From Gammaproteobacteria bacterium (lineage in GTDB: Bacteria; Pseudomonadota; Gammaproteobacteria; Steroidobacterales; Steroidobacteraceae), in NCBI GenBank assembly GCA_025359565.1, contig JANYFY010000029.1:62001-126000 (forward strand): DNA of 64,000 nucleotides, written 5' to 3'. A program made the position numbers and the translations under genes. Under the pieces are notes generated by a model. It ran no database searches. It had not been told where the DNA came from and worked only from the letters and a program-made list of their open reading frames with translations. Positions 61,974 through 64,000 of this stretch are shown here, piece after piece (position 1 is the stretch's first letter; the number at the start of each line of letters is the position of its first letter).

Positions 61974-64000
61974 ATCACGGGCTTTACACGCCAAATGTTA
62001 TTTGCATATTCGCGAATACTTCGATCACTGGAAAAATACCCCATACTCAAACAATTAATCGCCGCCTTGTGACTCCATGCATCTTCTTGTAAGTACAAGA
62101 TATCAACTTGATCTTGGGTATGGGCATAAGCAGCATAATCGGCAAGCACCAAGAACGGTTCGCCGTCGCCGAGCAAACGATTCACAACAAATTCCGCCTC
62201 GGCCGTCCGATCAGGCGAAAAAAATCCCGACTTAATCAGATCCACGGTATTTTTAAGTTCGGGATTGGCTTCGTATTCCATACGCGGCCTGTAGCCTAAG
62301 GCCTTGCGCTCGGTTACCTCTGCAGCGTTCATACCGAAGATAAAAATATTATCGGCACCCACATGATTACGAATTTCAACGTTGGCGCCATCCAAAGTAC
62401 CAATAGTCAACGCCCCATTCAAGCTTAACTTCATATTACCAGTCCCGGAGGCCTCCATACCCGCGGTGGAAATCTGTTCGGATAAATCCGCCGCTGGCAT
62501 TATTTTTTGCGCCAAGGAGACATCATAATCAGGTAAAAAGACTACCTGCAATTTATCGCGGACCAAAGGGTCCGCGGCAATGGTGCTCGCCACATTATTA
62601 ATCAGTTTAATGATTGCCTTGGCCATGACGTAGCCAGGAGCTGCCTTACCCGCGAAAATAACCGTGCGAGGTACGATCGGCGCACGAGGGTTGTCGCGAA
62701 TACGTCGATAGCGTGTCACCACATACAATAGATTCAGCAATTGACGCTTGTACTCATGGATTCGTTTAACCTGGACATCAAATAGCGAGTCTAAATTAAG
62801 GGTAATCCCGCATCGTTGCAGCACTTCAGTCGCTAAATGCTGCTTGTTAACGCGCTTAATCCCGCGAAAGTGTCGGCGAAAATCCGCGTCATCGGCTGCG
62901 CCAATCATGCGACCTATATCTTCCAAATCGTTTTCCCAACCCACCCCTAGCCGCTCAGTAAACATCGCCGATAAACCCGGATTAGACTGTTTCACCCAAC
63001 GCCGTACCGCAATACCATTGGTGACATTAGTAAACCGATCGGGATACATCTCGGCGAACCCGAAAAAAACATACTGACGCATCAAGTGCGAATGCAATAG
63101 CGCCACACCGTTGACCCGATGACTGCCCACGACCGCAAGATGGGCCATGTTCACACGTCGATCAGCGTCGTTACTAATAATCGATAAGCGCCGTTGACGA
63201 TCCAAATCGCCGGGGTAGCGCTTCTCTACCTCGCGTAAAAATTCGTCATTTATCAGATATATTATTTGCAAATGCCGTGGCAATAATCTCTCGAATAATT
63301 CAACCGCCCAAGTCTCCAACGCTTCCGGCAATAGCGTGTGGTTAGTGTAGGAAAAAACCTGACCGGTAATTCGCCAGGCTGTGTCCCATGCAACATCCCG
63401 CTCATCGACCAATAAGCGCATCAACTCCGGTATTGCCAGCGTCGGATGGGTATCATTGAGCTGTATGGCAATAGCATCGGGTAAAGAGTCTAGCGCACGC
63501 CCCTCGCTGGCATGGGTGACCAACATATCCTGCAAACTAGCGCTTACAAAAAAATACTGCTGCTTGAGGCGCAACTCTTTGCCCTGATGCGTAGAATCAT
63601 CGGGGTACAAAACACGTGACAAATTTTTGGCGTCAACTTGGTCTTGGACAGCGGCGCTGTAGTCACCGGCATTAAATCGTTCAATTTTAAATGGAGTGAC
63701 CGCACGGCCCGACCAAAGCCGCAAATGATTGACGGTCGAACTACGGTTGCCCGGAATTAATTGGTCAAAACCAATTGCAAAAATATCATTGGTCGCTACC
63801 CATCGATGCTTCAACGCTGGATTAGGACTGTTAATCGTAGCCTCGCTACGCCCACCAAAGCGCACCGTATACCGAACATTACCACGCGGTGTTTCCCAAA
63901 CATTACGAAGATTAAGCCAGCTACTTGCAACCTCTTGTTGCGCTCCATCGCTACCGATAATTTGGGTGAAAATTCCGTAGTCGTAGCGAATACCGTACCC
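61970..64000 (-). CDS. glgP: Glycogen phosphorylase GlgP, N terminus beyond window
   Basis: The frame stays open to the window end, giving the last 676 residues; about 130-180 N-terminal residues are missing. The visible start GYGIRYDYGIFTQ and the later VRFGGRSE segment match the family. GKAAPGYVMAKAIIKLIN, QISTAGMEASGTGNMKLSLN (PLP-binding Lys) and NGALTIGTLDGANVEI are the phosphorylase active-site motifs. The enzyme releases glucose-1-phosphate from glycogen chains. It precedes glgB, glgX and malQ in a coupled operon that combines branching and breakdown. No glgA or glgC is visible in the window. Confidence 0.97.
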   Translation of the reverse strand, partial: GYGIRYDYGIFTQIIGSDGAQQEVASSWLNLRNVWETPRGNVRYTVRFGGRSEATINSPNPALKHRWVATNDIFAIGFDQLIPGNRSSTVNHLRLWSGRAVTPFKIERFNAGDYSAAVQDQVDAKNLSRVLYPDDSTHQGKELRLKQQYFFVSASLQDMLVTHASEGRALDSLPDAIAIQLNDTHPTLAIPELMRLLVDERDVAWDTAWRITGQVFSYTNHTLLPEALETWAVELFERLLPRHLQIIYLINDEFLREVEKRYPGDLDRQRRLSIISNDADRRVNMAHLAVVGSHRVNGVALLHSHLMRQYVFFGFAEMYPDRFTNVTNGIAVRRWVKQSNPGLSAMFTERLGVGWENDLEDIGRMIGAADDADFRRHFRGIKRVNKQHLATEVLQRCGITLNLDSLFDVQVKRIHEYKRQLLNLLYVVTRYRRIRDNPRAPIVPRTVIFAGKAAPGYVMAKAIIKLINNVASTIAADPLVRDKLQVVFLPDYDVSLAQKIMPAADLSEQISTAGMEASGTGNMKLSLNGALTIGTLDGANVEIRNHVGADNIFIFGMNAAEVTERKALGYRPRMEYEANPELKNTVDLIKSGFFSPDRTAEAEFVVNRLLGDGEPFLVLADYAAYAHTQDQVDILYLQEDAWSHKAAINCLSMGYFSSDRSIREYANNIWRVKPVI

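Noticed and set aside
1-64000. tRNA or rRNA genes, insertion sequences, prophage or integration sites
   Set aside because: Intergenic regions are short and none shows a tRNA-like cloverleaf, rRNA sequence, transposase frame or terminal repeats that I could see. A tRNA or Rfam scan would be decisive.

Overview
The window is one stretch of bacterial chromosome, densely coded on both strands, with roughly balanced base composition. Gene content points to a gammaproteobacterium, probably near the Xanthomonadales/Nevskiales. The evidence is a large TonB-dependent receptor of the Xanthomonas/Caulobacter sort, a fused CysN-CysC, isocitrate lyase followed by AceK, SelO, OmpW, DUF4197 and DUF3501 proteins, and a proteobacterial GalNAc (aga) gene set. 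I saw no rRNA, tRNA, transposase, prophage or CRISPR array. The two end genes are cut by the window: a cupin/JmjC-like protein on the left and glycogen phosphorylase on the right.

Layout. (1) 1-2738: the end of a small biosynthetic locus, a cupin/JmjC-like oxygenase coupled to a free-standing NRPS adenylation-thiolation protein whose specificity residues read as the threonine code. (2) 2735-4459: a beta-propeller lipoprotein with a polyglycine linker. (3) 4611-7495 and 11493-19049: a GalNAc/galactosaminide catabolic region with an AgaR-like repressor, a GH36 glycosidase, a TonB receptor, a DMT-type permease, AgaZ, AgaS and an AgaK-like kinase. The TonB/permease divergent promoter region carries two CTTTC boxes, the core of the published AgaR motif. 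(4) 7669-11090, inserted in that region: a PrnB/IDO-like (DUF1864) protein, a serine hydrolase and a divergent kynureninase-like enzyme. (5) 19026-24746: SelO, then an operon of MaoC hydratase, CoA-ester lyase, CysD and CysNC. (6) 24932-30665: a lipase-like lipoprotein with OmpW, then rubrerythrin, a GlpC-like Fe-S protein, DUF3501 and a DUF5710 protein. (7) 30674-35407: a GT2 glycosyltransferase, cytochrome b561, RecQ and exonuclease III. (8) 35424-39962: a glyoxylate-shunt regulator divergent from aceA-aceK, with three phased operator-like repeats between them. (9) 40025-46397: a GDT1-type cation exporter, envelope proteins of unknown function, a lytic transglycosylase, a polytopic membrane protein and an amine oxidoreductase. 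(10) 46454-52837: a VIT1-type transporter, an MDR reductase, and the pentose-phosphate genes zwf, HAD and tal facing gnd, plus two small genes. (11) 52920-55862: an ArnT-like glycosyltransferase head-to-head with an MFS transporter. (12) 55840-64000: a glgP-glgB-glgX-malQ operon.

The most interesting candidates for undescribed biology are three. First, the oxygenase/hydrolase/PLP-lyase cassette at 7669-11090, which mirrors the three chemical steps of the kynurenine pathway but uses unrelated or divergent proteins. Second, the threonine-loading carrier protein with its cupin oxygenase at the left edge. Third, the rubrerythrin / CCG Fe-S / DUF3501 redox module. All assignments come from reading motifs by eye. 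No database search was run.
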